64,000 nucleotides of DNA from Macrophomina tecta (GCA_024180945.1 JAKSGN010000020.1:682001-746000); one strand, 5' to 3'. Shown: positions 44,177 through 56,144, numbered from the stretch's first letter. Made by a program: numbers and translations. Notes: generated by a model from the letters alone, not told the origin.

Positions 44177-46132
44177 ATGCAGTCCTACAGGCCTGGTGGT
44201 GAGCGCTACGCACCGCCCGCGGCTTCTACTTACCGTCCAGCGAGGTCTCCGCCGCCTCGCGACAGCTACCGTTCCGCGCGCTCCCCGCCACGCCGTCCTC
44301 CTCCAGCCGATTCGTACGTGCCCTCGTCCAGCAGAGCTCCCCGCCCTCGGAGCCGCTCGCCCCCATACCGTCGCAGGTCGCGCAGCCCTCGTGGAGGATA
44401 CATCAGGCCGGAAAGCGATACGTGGAGAGCTCGCCCGAGGTCGCCGCCTCGACGGGACTATTCACCACGCCGGGACTATTCGCCTGCGCCCAGGCGAGAC
44501 TACTCGCCGCGACGCAATTACTCGCCGCCGCCTCGCCGAGACTACTCGCCAAGACGTGAATACTCGCCCAGAAGGGACTACTCGCCTCGCCGGGATGACT
44601 ACAGAAGGGACAAGCGCGTTCGGTCGCCGGTGCGCGACTATGCAGACACTGGCTACGATACGCGCTCACCTCGTGTAGATCGTCAGGTGAGGGAGAGGTC
44701 CCCACCGCCGTTGAAGAGGAGCAGAGACGTGTCTCCAGTAGGCAGCCGTGGTCGCTCACCTCTTCCTGCCCCCAAGAGAGAGAGACTTGCTTCGCCGCCG
44801 CCAAGACCTAGTCGGTACGACGAACCCAGGCCTAGGGCCTATAGGTGCGTACATCTTCAGCAGGTCTCCGTTGCAGGCGAATGTGATATTGACTTCAAAA
44901 ATAGTCCGCCGCGTCGAACATATTCGCCACCTCGTGAGCGTAGCTACCGTCCGCGTTCTCGTTCACCTCTCCGCCGTGATGAACGGCCCGATCTCTACGC
45001 CGTTGATTCTTGGAGGCGCCGCTCACCCTCCCCGCCGAGAGCAGCTGCTTACGATGGTGGCGTGAAGTCAGGCCGCGAGTCGGTAGCATCCTCGCGTCGC
45101 TCTTCCCCACCAGTTCATCCCAGCAGACTAGGTCTGGTCGTTGAAGAGCGCCCACCCGTTGAGCGTTTCTCCCCACGTCCCCGATCGCCGCCATACCGTG
45201 CCCGTTCAATTGAGGCGCAAGAACGTTCTCCACAGCCGCCGCCCCGCCGCGACCCTCCCGTTCCCATCCGTGAGCGCGAACCATTTCCCAATGGAGTTCC
45301 AGCTACACCTGCTCCCGCTCCTCCCACCGGTCCCCGGAACGGCGATGCAACATTCGCCCGTGCTCCTCCAACTGGACCTGCCGCCACTACGAACCGTAAC
45401 TATCCATATCCCGCGATGTCTCCTCCCTCAGGGCCTGCTTCCAACGTCCCCATGTCCGCACACACACGCCCTGGTAATCCAATCCTTTCAGCCCCGTCAC
45501 GTCCTCGTGGCGGCGGACGAGGTGGTTTCGGCGGCGGTCCCGGGCGCGACTTCCAACCCTACGACAACGCTGGCGGAACTCCGCCCCTAGGGCCCCGTCG
45601 TGGCTCCGGTGCCTGGGGACCTCGCGGCGGCGGGCCCGGGCCGGTAGGCTATGGTGGCCCGCCTTCAGGTCCCCGTGGCGCTGCTCCACCCTTCCGCGGC
45701 TCCTCCAATAGCACGTCAACCACCTACCCCCGCACCCAGCGCTTCAATAACCCCGGCATCCCCACCGGTCCCGCCGCCGCCGCCACTTCTCCTCCAGGCC
45801 GTCCGGCTATCCCCACCGGCCCTGCTGGCACCGCGACGCTCAATACTACAAACGGCGCAGTCGCAGCACATCTGTCGGACCTCCCGACCATCGTTCCTGG
45901 TGGAATTCGCCAGAAGGATCTCTTCGAGACGGGCCGTCTGCAGAAATTGGAGGACGAGGCGCGGAAGCTGCGCGAGCAGATCGCGGAGAAGGAGGCGTTG
46001 GGCCGGAAGGGAAAGAGGGAGTGGGATCGGTTGGAGAGAGAAGGCGAGACGATCAGTCTGAGGGCGGATTTGGCGGACGAGCATTTGAGGAGCTTGAATG
46101 GAGAGGGGGAGTGGGGCGGTGCTGCTTTTTGA
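44177..46132 (+). CDS. Arginine/serine/proline-rich protein with RDYSP repeats (SR-like, function unknown)
   Basis: I start at the ATG at 44177 (MQSYRPGGERYAPP) and remove one intron at 44845-44904 (GTGCGT...AATAG). The intron is exactly 60 nt, so the frame stays open across it, but removing it restores the local RAYSPPRRTYSPP pattern. The product is about 611 residues after splicing. The N-terminal half is rich in RS, SP and PR dipeptides, with roughly eight copies of a (R)RDYSPR unit at 44452-44590. The middle is Pro/Gly-rich with RGGGRGGFGGGPGR (RGG-type). The C-terminus is a coiled coil (GRLQKLEDEARKLREQIAEK). RS and RGG regions are typical of nuclear RNA-processing proteins, but there is no RRM or other defined domain, so no specific role is assigned. 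Confidence 0.7.
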   Translation: MQSYRPGGERYAPPAASTYRPARSPPPRDSYRSARSPPRRPPPADSYVPSSSRAPRPRSRSPPYRRRSRSPRGGYIRPESDTWRARPRSPPRRDYSPRRDYSPAPRRDYSPRRNYSPPPRRDYSPRREYSPRRDYSPRRDDYRRDKRVRSPVRDYADTGYDTRSPRVDRQVRERSPPPLKRSRDVSPVGSRGRSPLPAPKRERLASPPPRPSRYDEPRPRAYRCVHLQQVSVAGECDIDFKNSPPRRTYSPPRERSYRPRSRSPLRRDERPDLYAVDSWRRRSPSPPRAAAYDGGVKSGRESVASSRRSSPPVHPSRLGLVVEERPPVERFSPRPRSPPYRARSIEAQERSPQPPPRRDPPVPIREREPFPNGVPATPAPAPPTGPRNGDATFARAPPTGPAATTNRNYPYPAMSPPSGPASNVPMSAHTRPGNPILSAPSRPRGGGRGGFGGGPGRDFQPYDNAGGTPPLGPRRGSGAWGPRGGGPGPVGYGGPPSGPRGAAPPFRGSSNSTSTTYPRTQRFNNPGIPTGPAAAATSPPGRPAIPTGPAGTATLNTTNGAVAAHLSDLPTIVPGGIRQKDLFETGRLQKLEDEARKLREQIAEKEALGRKGKREWDRLEREGETISLRADLADEHLRSLNGEGEWGGAAF

Positions 46133-48277
46133 GGAGTAATTGAGAAGGAACTAGGCAACATGCTTTTTTGATGGTTCTCTGGACTGGATGATGGGGAGAC
46201 CTTTTTTAATGTTATGGATGGGGTTTTTGCTTTTTCCTTTGCTTGTCCGGGTCCCTCTCTCGGTTTTGTTCAGGGCACCCCTTTCGGCTCGGCTTGCTTT
46301 GTCTTCTACTTTTCTCCTCTTTGCGCGGTTATATCACTGGGACATTGCAGAGCTTTACAGGCAAGGTGCTTCGGGCGTTTGGTCATTTACTCAATTTTTT
46401 CTTTTTTTCCTTTCCCCTACTTTCGATCATCCATGGGCATGGCACAGCGAATGGCGATGGCGAACATCTTTTCATGGACTCACTCCAAAAATTGGCGGGC
46501 ACCTCTGATCGTCGTCATACCTCGTAAAACAAAAGGCTCATTTCTGGGAAAGACTAAAAAGATTTGGAAGAGGAGAAATTGAATTTATGAAGCATGGTCG
46601 AGGGGAAGAGATGAAGCCGTTTGATGGTATTGGATTGGCGAGGTTTTAGAACTGCATGTTACGTGAAAAGACTTGAATAATATGCGGGTTGGAGGGGATG
46701 CATGAAAGAGGTAGTTCAGGTGATGAATGGAATGATTACGCGGATGATGCGCTCGGATTTCCTCTGCTGTGTTGGGCGCTCGCCGTTTGCGCTTGGGGGT
46801 TTGGACTTGGGGAGAGCGGTGTCGCGATGGTGCGGCCGAGGTCTTGCTGCAGACTATCGTCTGGGGCTTTGGACGACGTTGCAGCCGCCCGCCGTGTGCT
46901 TCCGCGAGCGGCTAAGCCCCGACTGCAAAGCAGGCCGTTTGTCGGTAATCAAATGTACAAGCAGATCTAAATGCTTCTCTGCACTCACTGCTTTCCTGGT
47001 CGGTCATTGGCCGCGGCATGCAATTGGAATGCGCTGACCTTGTGCGCGATGCGGCTACTTTATTTGCAAATTATGGCGGAGCTCACTCTCTCCAAACCTC
47101 GCACGAGTTTTGGTGGAAGCCTGCAGTCAGGCCCTTGGAGATTGTTTGCTGGTCATGGCCTTAATCAGGGCATGAGGGGAATTCGTCCGCAAAGCCTGGA
47201 TATGCTGAGAGGACGAAGCGCCGATTTTTCACTCCCCCTGAAAGATGTCCACAAGGGGGAAAGTTCAAAGCAGCGGCCTTGGGGCGGGGCTAAGTGCAGA
47301 AGGGCATTGTCTGTCATGTGGGGTCGTTGGATCTTGCCTAGTCGCGTGCTCGACTTGCTGATGTGCATGGTATTATGCTCCAACTTGCCACAGGCTCTTT
47401 TCTTTGATAAGAGGGAACGTCGTGACGTCTCCATCAAGTCCTTATGGCATTCTTGGATTTAAGAGCGACTGATGCGTGATGCTGGCTGAAGACACGAAAC
47501 CGGAGAAAGAACTAGGCACTGAAGAAGTCAGAGCTCGCGGACTTTCTTCTTATGGAGACATCTGAGCAATTCTCTACACTTACCCTATTTCTTGGAAAGC
47601 CTTGTTGGAATTGCTGAAGAAGCCGATCGCTCTACATCATCGCGCTTTGGATGGTCTCAGTACTTCGAAACTGGGGCTTAATCACAACCTCTTACCATAA
47701 ACTGCCGTTATCATCAGTAGGCAATGAAGTGAGCACGCCGAAGAGAGCTGCACTGGACCTCACCCGGCGGAGGTTCGTACCTCTCCGCACAGAACATGAA
47801 ATATCATAGTTGTAAATGTCAATTCTCCACACTAAATCTTTCCTTTGAAGGACTTGCTTGATTGGAGGTAGAAATGCAGGTAACAATAAAGGTACGTATG
47901 TGGTATTTGTTTCTTCACTCGACACATTCCGTAGAAAAATACATCTTGTGCAAATAGCTTTCAGCTAACAATCAATACGTTCTTACACTCTGCGTCATGT
48001 GGGACTTAATATAAATTGGTAAGGGCCTCCATGACACCCGGAGTCCGGGGTATTTGACCATCCATAATAAAAGCCGTAAAAAGGGTGCGTTTGGACTTCA
48101 CCAACTGCGATTGGAACGTAGTCAATCCACGTTGCAAGCCTAGCCAACACAGTTTCCTTGGGTAATCAAGTCTCAGCAAGCCTGCTTGATATATAAGGCG
48201 CTGACAGCTCCGTACTATAAGAAAAATACATTTCCCTGATGGCAAGACGCGCCGGACGTTCCTGCCCATTCCATCAC
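46133..48277. other. Intergenic, no supported gene
   Basis: About 2.1 kb. The first part is T-rich and looks like a 3' UTR. The remainder has only short domain-free frames. Confidence 0.5.
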
Positions 48278-48720
48278 CTACTTCTCCGCCAACTCCGCGA
48301 CCTTCGAAATGGCTGCCTGGAACAGCTCATTCGCCTGCGGTCTCAGCGCCTCCTCCACCGCCGGCTCCATGTCCTCAAAGTACGACCGCCACGTCATCCG
48401 CATCGCCCCTTGCCCACCTCCTCCAACTGCACCACTCCGCACATGCCCCTTCCCGGCATCTGAGCATCTCCGCCCACATCCTCTTTGATCTCGTAGGCAA
48501 ACACGCCCTTTGCTGGCTCGCATACGACCACGCGCTCGAAGACGGTGCCCATTTGCTCGACCACGAGCCTCCTCTGCGATCCCACCCCACCAGTGCCGTC
48601 CGTGAGCGCGGACTTGAGGACGCCGGGGATGTACAGCTTCTCTGTGCCGATGGCGCCGATGATGGGCTTGGATGGTGCCGGTGGCAAACGCAAGTGGCCG
48701 GCGGGATTGGATGCTCCGGA
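48278..48720 (-). pseudogene. Possible SRPBCC/START-like domain remnant with a frameshift
   Basis: On the minus strand the frame down to about 48410 reads KSALTDGTGGVGSQRRLVVE, then FERVVVCEPAKGVFAYEIKE, then MCGVVQLEEVGKG. After a one-base shift near 48405 the reading continues MRMTWRSYFEDMEPAVEEAL and ends VAELAEK at 48278. The order G-x-GS-x-R, FAYEI, x-TWRS-x-FE and a final amphipathic helix resembles polyketide-cyclase/START-like ligand-binding proteins. No clear N-terminal part is found. A long T/A homopolymer lies immediately upstream (48747-48787). It could be a pseudogene, or a gene with a sequencing error. Confidence 0.4.
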
Positions 48721-48746
48721 GGGCAGCGTCCATGGTTGGTGGTGTG

Positions 48747-48777
<31 letters not shown>

Positions 48778-48787
48778 CAAAAAAAAA
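48747..48787. repeat. T11/A20 homopolymer tract
   Basis: Eleven T then about twenty A, one C and nine A. It is nearly self-complementary and prone to length error in assembly. Confidence 0.9.
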
Positions 48788-48789
48788 AG

Positions 48790-49731
48790 CGATGTGCTGT
48801 TGGGTTGGACGATATCATACGGCCAGGTTATGGGGAGGAGAGGGTGGCAGTCGAAACGAATTGAGCTGCCTGCCGAAGTCTCTCGGAGTCTCGATGAGCA
48901 CAGGACTATGGAGATGGCCATGATACACACTGCAAATTCCGGCTTTGTAGCGTGATCCCATTTTGGAATCGCTCGTCTGCCGTGTTGATGAAGTGGACAG
49001 CCCATTTTCCAGGTGCTGTCTGATTTTCGACGATATCTGATGATCTCCTACCGAAAACGGATACTCGAGACCTTCAACCGCGCGAGACCCAGCTGGAACG
49101 ACGATTCGACGGAGGGTGCAAGGTAGCCAGTGCGCATTCTGCGGCGGACACTTGTTTGCTCTCTGCGGATTGCCACTGTCAGGATCTCGGTTCGCGACAT
49201 TGGCATGGACCTGGGCGCGGCTCGGCAGCTTGGCCTTCTCGCATAATCCAGCGTGCATTGTGCTCCTTCCCGCACCCTGAGACCTTGCTCTTCCACTAGG
49301 CTTGCGCTTTCGGCGTGATGCCGCATATGGCGGCTCCACCTTGGCGAACTGCCAAAAGCAGAAACAGATCTGGAGATCGACTATTTACCCGGGTTACATC
49401 GGTCTGGGGCCCATGCATAGCTCGGCCAGTGCAGAGCCTCACATCCGGATGATAAAACCTCCTGTGACTTGAATTGGTGGCTGTCGAATGGCTGAGACCG
49501 TGATCTCCATCATCCCACGTCGCGGTTGGCCGTCACCAGGAGCAATGATGTTTCAGGCAACTTGGGCTCCACACACGCGAATGCACCGCTAACTTAGCGC
49601 TTTTCCCTTCAGGATACCTTTGATCCTCCTTGGAGCCAAGCTGCACCTTTATTTTGAGCTCGATTTCCCTCTTCGCCAAGCATCATCATCCATCCCACTT
49701 TTTGCCGCACGTCGGCTAATCGACTTCCATC
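48790..49731. other. Intergenic, no supported gene
   Basis: Promoter region of the AAA+ gene and flanking sequence. No domains in either strand. Confidence 0.45.
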
Positions 49732-52700
49732 ATGTCGAGCCCGGCCAGCACATCGCAAACCTCACAACGAAGTTCGCAGGACACTCTTTTCTTGCTGCCG
49801 GATGTCTATTCAGAATCGAACGATCACAAGCCGACAAGCGAAGGCGCGGCCGCAAAAGAGTCGATCGGCCACAGCGACAGCCCGGCAGCGCTGCGCGTTC
49901 CTTCAAGAAAGGGCTCGAAGGATGAGAGCCAACATAGGGTCGCTGGAACTCACTCTAGTGTCGAGGACGGGTCGGCAGCAGAGGAGCCTTTGACGAGCAA
50001 CACCCTGGATGAACTCGAAGCTGAACTCTCGAAGCCAACGGAGGTCATCGGTCAGAGCCCCAAAGCCGATTCTCTTCTGGACGACGTGGAAAATGAATTC
50101 GAGACGAAACTGGCGAAAGCAATGGTCCGCCGGTCCGAATATTATCCAGCGTCGAGCGATGAAAGCGATGCTTTTGCGAGCCACCGAAGGAAGAAATCGC
50201 TCAAGGCCAAGAAAGACCCTGAACAGGCTGCTGCTATCAAACTGCGCATTGAAGCGTTGGAAAACATGATGACAGAGCTGATGGAATCATCCGGGACTTC
50301 GCCATCCATCCACGATAAAGACGAAGGAAATCCCGCCGCTGCAGTCCCGCAATCACCTGACATTATGGTGTTGCCCACAGCAGCATATGCGAAAGCAGTA
50401 AAGATTCCCTCCCCGATTGAAAAGGCGGCTGAAGTGCGGGTTCCATCACCAGCCAAGCAAGAAAACAAAGCACCATCAACACCACCTCGGCTCGCAACTC
50501 AGCCGGACTCGGCGGAGCCAGCCCCGGCCCAAAGTGCATTCAACATCATTCCGAATTTCAATCCTGTGGCTTGGCTCCAGCGCCGTGATTCACCCCAAGA
50601 AGAAAAGCCGGATCTGCGCCCCTCTCCAGTATCATCTCTTGAGCCCGTCCCTGTGAAACAGGCCTTACTCAACCTCGCCTCACACCCAGCACATGCCACC
50701 CCGGCGCTTCCTAAACACTCCCCTCCGCGTTCTCCGCCGCAGTCAATACCAGTGGTCAAACAGCCATCTGCTCCAAAAATGAAATTGCCCGTTTGGGCAT
50801 CTCCAGGCTACAATGGGCCCCTTCCCGAACTGATCAAAATTGCCTCGCCATATCTTTCGAAGGTTTTAAGCAGGCTTATGGGGGGTAATGAGGACTGGTT
50901 TTCCGATCAAGGAGTGGTGCTTTGCCGGCCTTACCGGCCGCTGTTGCGTCACGAGGCCACCTTCAGACGCTTACTGGCGCATCTGGAGGATCGTCCCTCA
51001 CATCATGCGCTTGGAAACCAGCTGTTCGAGGCAGTTTTTGAAGACTCTCCAGACAGTCCGGCCACCTTAAAAGCGCTATTAGATCTCCAGGACGCGCCGG
51101 TGGATGACCAGGCGTTGTTTTACACCCAGCTTCTGGTTAATTTCATCGAGTATTGCCTCAAACCACACATTGCACGCGTCACCAACGAGGACTTCCAGGA
51201 CATCAGTTTCTCTGATCTTTGGTATCTTTTTAAGCCGGGCGGATTGGTCGTTTCAGCGAACGAGGACCAAGCTTACAGAGTGATCGAAGTAGTGTATCGC
51301 GCTAACGCGCCTGGTAGCATGGCTTCTTTCGGCGTCAAGTGTGTGCACATGGATTACGACGGACAGAAAATCGGCCCTGTCATCAGCCTCTTCTGGGTTG
51401 GGAAGTATTTTGGAATGAGGAATGTCGCCACCTTGCCGGTTTATCCTCTTCGCTGCAACGATGATCCTTCCGGCCTCCAACGAATCCTGGTGGACCGGGG
51501 GCGGAAGTCCATGAAAGCGATCATCAGCAGGCACATGCATTGCATGGGCGCCACTCTCAACGACCATCAAGCGGTAAACGGGCAAGTCATGATTGATTTT
51601 GAGGGAGCTTTCGCTCACAATTCGCACTGGCGACCGGAAATCCTGAGCATTGGAGAGAGCCTGTTTGATAAGCAGGGGGAAAAGGGCTCTGCTGAGGACA
51701 ACGGCCCGGCCGAGTTTTCGTCGGATAGGGAGTTGGCCTCGGAGTACCTGATGAAACATGAGCTGACGGATCCTTATCTCCGGTCAAGGAAGATGGCTGG
51801 TGGGGAGACATCCGTGAGTGATGATGAGCTAATGCTGCTCACACATCGCCTATTTGGATTCATTCTTAGAACCCGGAAATGGGGTATGTGTTCCGATTCC
51901 CGCGTCTCTTGGGCTTCTTTTTTCTGACGAAAAAAAAAAAGCGAGTTTTAGCATCGAGGATATGCGCGAAGTTAGCAACATGGCGGACGCCGAGTCCTTC
52001 AAACGGCTTGTGCTTCCTCAAGGGCACAAAGCAATGCTCGAGTCTCTTGTGAGGTCTCACTTCCGGCAACGAGAGGGGAAGATGCACCGCCGGAAACAGT
52101 CTAATACTATCCGTGGCGAAGGTACATCCGGCATTGTGGAAGGAGTCTTGGAACAGCTGCTGATATACCGCAGGCCCCGGGTTGAATGTCTTGCTCCACG
52201 GAGGACCTGGCACTGGGAAAACTTGGACAGCCGGTTTGTGGACACTCCGAAGTGCGCAAAAAAAATCAATGCTGACTTTTTCTATCAAGAATGCATAGCT
52301 GGCGCCTTTGAGAAGCCCCTTTTCTCCATCACATGTGGTAAGTAACAGCAGCCAGGGGTCTTGTCTCGTATCCCTGACACTTTTGCGTAGGCGAGCTCGG
52401 CAACACCTCGACAGAAATAATCAAACAAGTAGAAATAGTCTTCTCCTTGGCTCAGAAGTGGGATTGTGTGCTTCTACTGGACGATGCAGACATGCTGTTC
52501 TCAGAGCGGACAAAAAATGACTTCTCAAGAGACAGTCTGGTATCTGGTAATTACTCATGCCCCAAGTTTGACCACGAGCTTGTCCGTTAACGCTACGCAA
52601 GGATTCCTTCGCGCCCTTGACCATTATTCCGGCATCCTTTTCCTCACCACGAGCCGAGTGAGCGTTTTCGACGAAAGCTTCCGTTCGCGCATCCAATTCA

Positions 52701-53443
52701 GCCTGTACTACCCGCCACTCGACGACAAGTCCAGCCTGGAGGTATGGGAAGTCGGCATCTGGCAAACCCGCCGGCACCAGCGTAATATCCGCATCAAGGA
52801 TGAAGAGATCCTGGAATTCGCGCAGGAGCTCTGGGACACGGGCGACTACCACTTCCGCTGGAACGGGCGGCAGATCCGCAACGCCTTCCAGACGGCCCTC
52901 GCGCTCGCAGAGGCCGACGCACACAACGAGAGCATGCCCGGGCGGCGAGACAGCAAGGGCCAGTCCGCGGTGACGCTGCGTCGACGCCACTTCGAAAAGG
53001 TCGCAAAGGCCGGCATGGCCTTCGAGCAGCGCCTGCCCAACGGCCTCGGCTCCCCGCCAACAGACCAGCCGCCCGCCCAGGACTTGAAGCGGAGCAACAC
53101 CGGCCGCGCGCGCGAGCGCGCCAGCACCATGCCGGGCCTGACGCGGCGGCCCTCGCACAGCCTCGCGTCGGCCGGTCCGCTGCCGCCGTTGCCCGCCTTG
53201 CTGGAAGGCGGTCCGACTCGGAGGCCATCAGTGGCGTTGAAGCCGAACAGACAGACACATAGAGCCAGGTCGTCGGTGGGCACAAGTCTGCGGCAGGAGA
53301 TCTGGCCGGGGAGGGACAGCTGCGAGAGCGTGGTGCCCGTGCCGGAGCTGCCGAAGCGCGAGTCGACTGCGGACATGTGGGAGGTTGATCGCGATAGGCA
53401 CGACTTCACCATGCGGACACCTTACGAGCAGCTGCGCCTTTGA
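49732..53443 (+). CDS. Fungal AAA+ ATPase with long N-terminal region
   Basis: Six exons: 49732-51883, 51942-52121, 52174-52233, 52290-52337, 52391-52546 and 52602-53443. All phases close to give 1145 residues. The first about 330 residues are low-complexity. A conserved middle domain follows (VVLCRPYRPLLRHEATFRRL, FSDLWYLFKPGG, VYPLRCN), as seen in many ascomycete AAA proteins. The ATPase core is built across the small exons: Walker A GGPGTGKTWTA, then EKPLFSITCGELG, Walker B CVLLLDDADMLF, sensor region SGILFLTTSRVSVFDESF and arginine RSRI. The usual Walker B Asp-Glu is Asp-Asp here, which may lower hydrolysis. The tail is Pro/Ser/Arg-rich. If the introns are ignored the gene looks frameshifted; with them it is intact. 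The substrate is unknown. Confidence 0.88.
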
Positions 53444-54406
53444 TTGGGGGAGGGGGATTCGAGACCCCGCCAGCGAAAAGTCGAGAAAGCTCTTGCCGGG
53501 TCGCACAACGGATACGGCGCTGTGGGCTTTTGCCTCCTTCCGATTTCTTGCGCTTTCACTCCACTGTAACCCGGCACCTTTTCGGCAACGGATTGTTTAT
53601 GTTCTTCGCCTTAGACTGTAATATAAGTAGAAGTGGATTTCAAGTTTACCGCCACGTCGTGTATCTATTTTTTAGGGCGATCCTGTTCAGTCTCCTCTTC
53701 TGTGGAGTAATAGGGGGGAGGGGGGAGTATTTTTTTTTTTTTTTTTTTGGATGCGTATATCATCCCACTGCGGTAGCTGCATCGGATCTTCCGTTACTGT
53801 CACTCTTTGCGTCTGCTCAGAGTTTTTCTTGTTCAAAGTTTCCTTTCTTTTCGATCATAGGCCTCTGGCACCTGCTTGACAAGGTACTCTTCTAGGTCTG
53901 AAATGCGAAGACTTATTCTAACGCACGTCTTGCGAGCGTTCCGATCCTCCTGATTCTTAAGCTTCACTGTGAAAGGGAGCCGTAGTTGTTGCGTGCCCAC
54001 CACAGTCTGGCCAACACCCACATCGGGTGCAGTATTGCTGAGGTTGCTGATGGCTGTTCGAATCTGCGAAAATCAGCGGAGCCGAGGGCTCGTGGCCTGT
54101 TGAACCTCAACCGAGAGAAGAAAGGTTCATTGATGAAGGAGGCAGCAGGCGTTGGCAATAAGTGCCCATGCGCTTGGTGTTGACTAAGCTACCTGAAACA
54201 GCATCGCGGCTGCCATTGGAACCTTCCACCCTCCAACACATCGTCTGGCCAGAGGTATGCTAAGTACCTCTAGTCGCGTAGGCCTTGAAGCGTGGATGCT
54301 CCAGAGCCTTAGTTCTAGCTCTCAAATACTCGTTTTATAGAAACGTATGTACAAATTCCCCTGCAAAATTCCCACTAGAACAGAGGATAGAGCAGCACGA
54401 TCGGCC
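53444..54406. other. Intergenic, no supported gene
   Basis: 3' region of the AAA+ gene, with an 18-nt T run near 53731-53748, and the 3' region of the secreted-protein gene. A TTCGAATC-like box at about 54057 is not part of a foldable tRNA. Confidence 0.5.
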
Positions 54407-54849
54407 TTAAAACGGCCTTGTGGGCGGGTTGGCTGGGCAGTCGATGGCTTCAGCCACCTCGCTAGAGCTGCAGTACCCAGAAGAAATGTGCGCGGATGCT
54501 TTGGCGCAGTTGTTAGGATCCGAGGCATCGCTAGGCACTGATAAGCATCCGGAGCCAATAGTAAAGATCGGCATACAACATACCGCTTCACATTGAGGTA
54601 GCACCAGCTGAGGGTATCGAGAAAATCGCCGTCACCAGTGGTGAAGAAGATGGGCTTATTGGTGTTCTTTGCCGGGAGAAAAAGAAAAGGAATGTTAGTT
54701 CACTGGTCGGGGCGCTTTTCCCAGCAGAAACTCACATCAGTGGTGAAGCAGCAGGTCTTCAATTCACCCGCTCGAGCCGAGAGTTCGGCCGGAGGAGCTG
54801 CCTGCGCAAAGATTGGGAGCAAAACCAGGAAAGTGACCGAAAACAACAT
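54407..54849 (-). CDS. Small secreted cysteine-rich protein (candidate effector)
   Basis: Three exons: 54849-54736, 54666-54584 and 54530-54407. The introns are 54735-54667 (GTGAGT, CTAAC branch, AAAG) and 54583-54531 (GTATGT...CTAG). The product is 106 residues. Residues 1-17 are a signal peptide (MLFSVTFLVLLPIFAQA). The mature part has six cysteines (33, 34, 60, 74, 86, 97), enough for three disulfides, and no known domain: ELKTCCFTTD, DTLSWCYLNVKRDASDPNNC and SGYCSSSEVAEAIDC. Each exon is too short to stand out alone. Small size, secretion and paired cysteines are the usual criteria for fungal effectors or antimicrobial-like proteins, but nothing shows a host role. The frame is intact. Confidence 0.7.
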
Positions 54850-55259
54850 GATGAGCGAACGAGTGTTTCAGTATCAAAAAATACAAGCGAAGATTGCGGA
54901 GGTGCAGTGGTTGTGAGGGGTGAGAAAGCTGTGGGGCAGAAGCATCTTTATAGCTCACTGCCAAGGAGCGCTCTGGTTTTGGCATGTGTCGACGCGACCT
55001 GCCCAGCTTCCGTTTGGAAACATCTCACAAGAGTGTCATGGCATCTACATGGCGTCCGTACTAGCTTCATGAAACGGTGTGTTACAGAAGCCGCACAGAC
55101 GAGCTGCTGCGGCCTTGATTGGTCTACCTATACGAGCCTCCCAACTTCGGGAATTGAGCAGTGCTCTGCTCATTTCGGGGGGGCACCACTGGAGAAAACT
55201 GACTCGATTCGTCATTGTACTTTTCCCGAGAGATAAACGCCCCCGCTACAAAACACCAA
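54850..55259. other. Promoter of the secreted-protein gene, otherwise empty
   Basis: About 400 bp upstream of the Cys-rich gene. I see no other feature. Confidence 0.45.
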
Positions 55260-56144
55260 ACGACGGTCAGCTACTCACATGCGCCGTATATCAGCAGGAT
55301 CTCAATTATCTCCCTATGCGCTGGAAGCTTCGCCGCTGCCCGCAGCACGGACTGCCCTCGATTGCTGCACTCGTTCGGACCAGCCCCTGCACGGACGAAG
55401 GTACCCGAAAACATGCACATGATGACCGTCGACCGCCTGACTCAGCGGCGAGCCGCTATACGGAGGCGGGAGAATGCCGGCCTCCACGCAACAGCAGCCG
55501 GAGCTCCCTCTTCCGAGGCAACGGCTCGGCATAATACCTGTAGGCAGATATCAGTGGAGGTGCGAGACACGGCAAGGAGAGCTTACGTAATGAGTAGCGT
55601 TGCCAACTCGGGTCAGGAAGACGTGAAGGTGTATTCTATGGGCAGGCCTTGCTAGCTTGCCTTATGCGGGTCTGCGCCGTGTCTGAGGAAAAGCTCTGTC
55701 ATAGCGTAGGCGGCCGAGCGGCGGTTGATTCGGAGTGCAGTGGTTAAAGAAGGGCCTCCATGTGAGCAGCAGGCGTGCATGTGAACGGTGTCCGGCTAAC
55801 GGTCAAGGATTCGACGCGCTGTCCCAAACGAGCCACGGACACCATGGATAATAAATTCGGATATAGCAAAGAGGTCCCACAGATGAGAGCTCGAGTCAGG
55901 ATATTGATCGAACACGTATTGCAAGGCCTTTGCATGGCCTCTACGATCAGCGTCGGTGTAAAGAAGATCGAATGGATTGACGGTCGTGCGCATCAATCTC
56001 AGACAAACGCTGCTGGCGACTTTTGGCCGATATCTCACGATCGTTGACAAATTCAGGTCCAGCTAGCAATCCTTTCACGCGCTCAACGTTTCCTTCCTCG
56101 GCAGCCTTCCAAGCGTCTTTCTGGGTCTTTGTGCTCTTGCACAT
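55260..56144 (-). pseudogene. Ankyrin-repeat protein, degenerate
   Basis: The ATG at 56144 (MCKSTKTQKDAWKAAEEGNV, then ERVKGLLAG) begins an ankyrin-type helix. After a frameshift near 55985 the protein continues (NPFDLLYTDADRRGHAKAL, QYVFDQYPDSSSHLWDL) to a stop near 55796. Later fragments in changing frames still show the repeat consensus: TELFLRHGADPHK near 55680 and EIIEILLIYGA near 55290. At least three frame breaks and several stops separate them. Ankyrin repeats mediate protein binding, so no specific function can be given. Confidence 0.6.

Noticed and set aside
51854..52345. Frameshift in the AAA+ gene between the Walker A region and the following exons
   Set aside because: Short introns at 52122-52173 and 52234-52289 with proper ends restore the canonical GPGTGKT region, so the gene is intact.
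54040..54075. TTCGAATC-like B box suggesting a tRNA
   Set aside because: No acceptor or anticodon stem can be paired around it. A similar A-box-like stretch near 23098 also fails.
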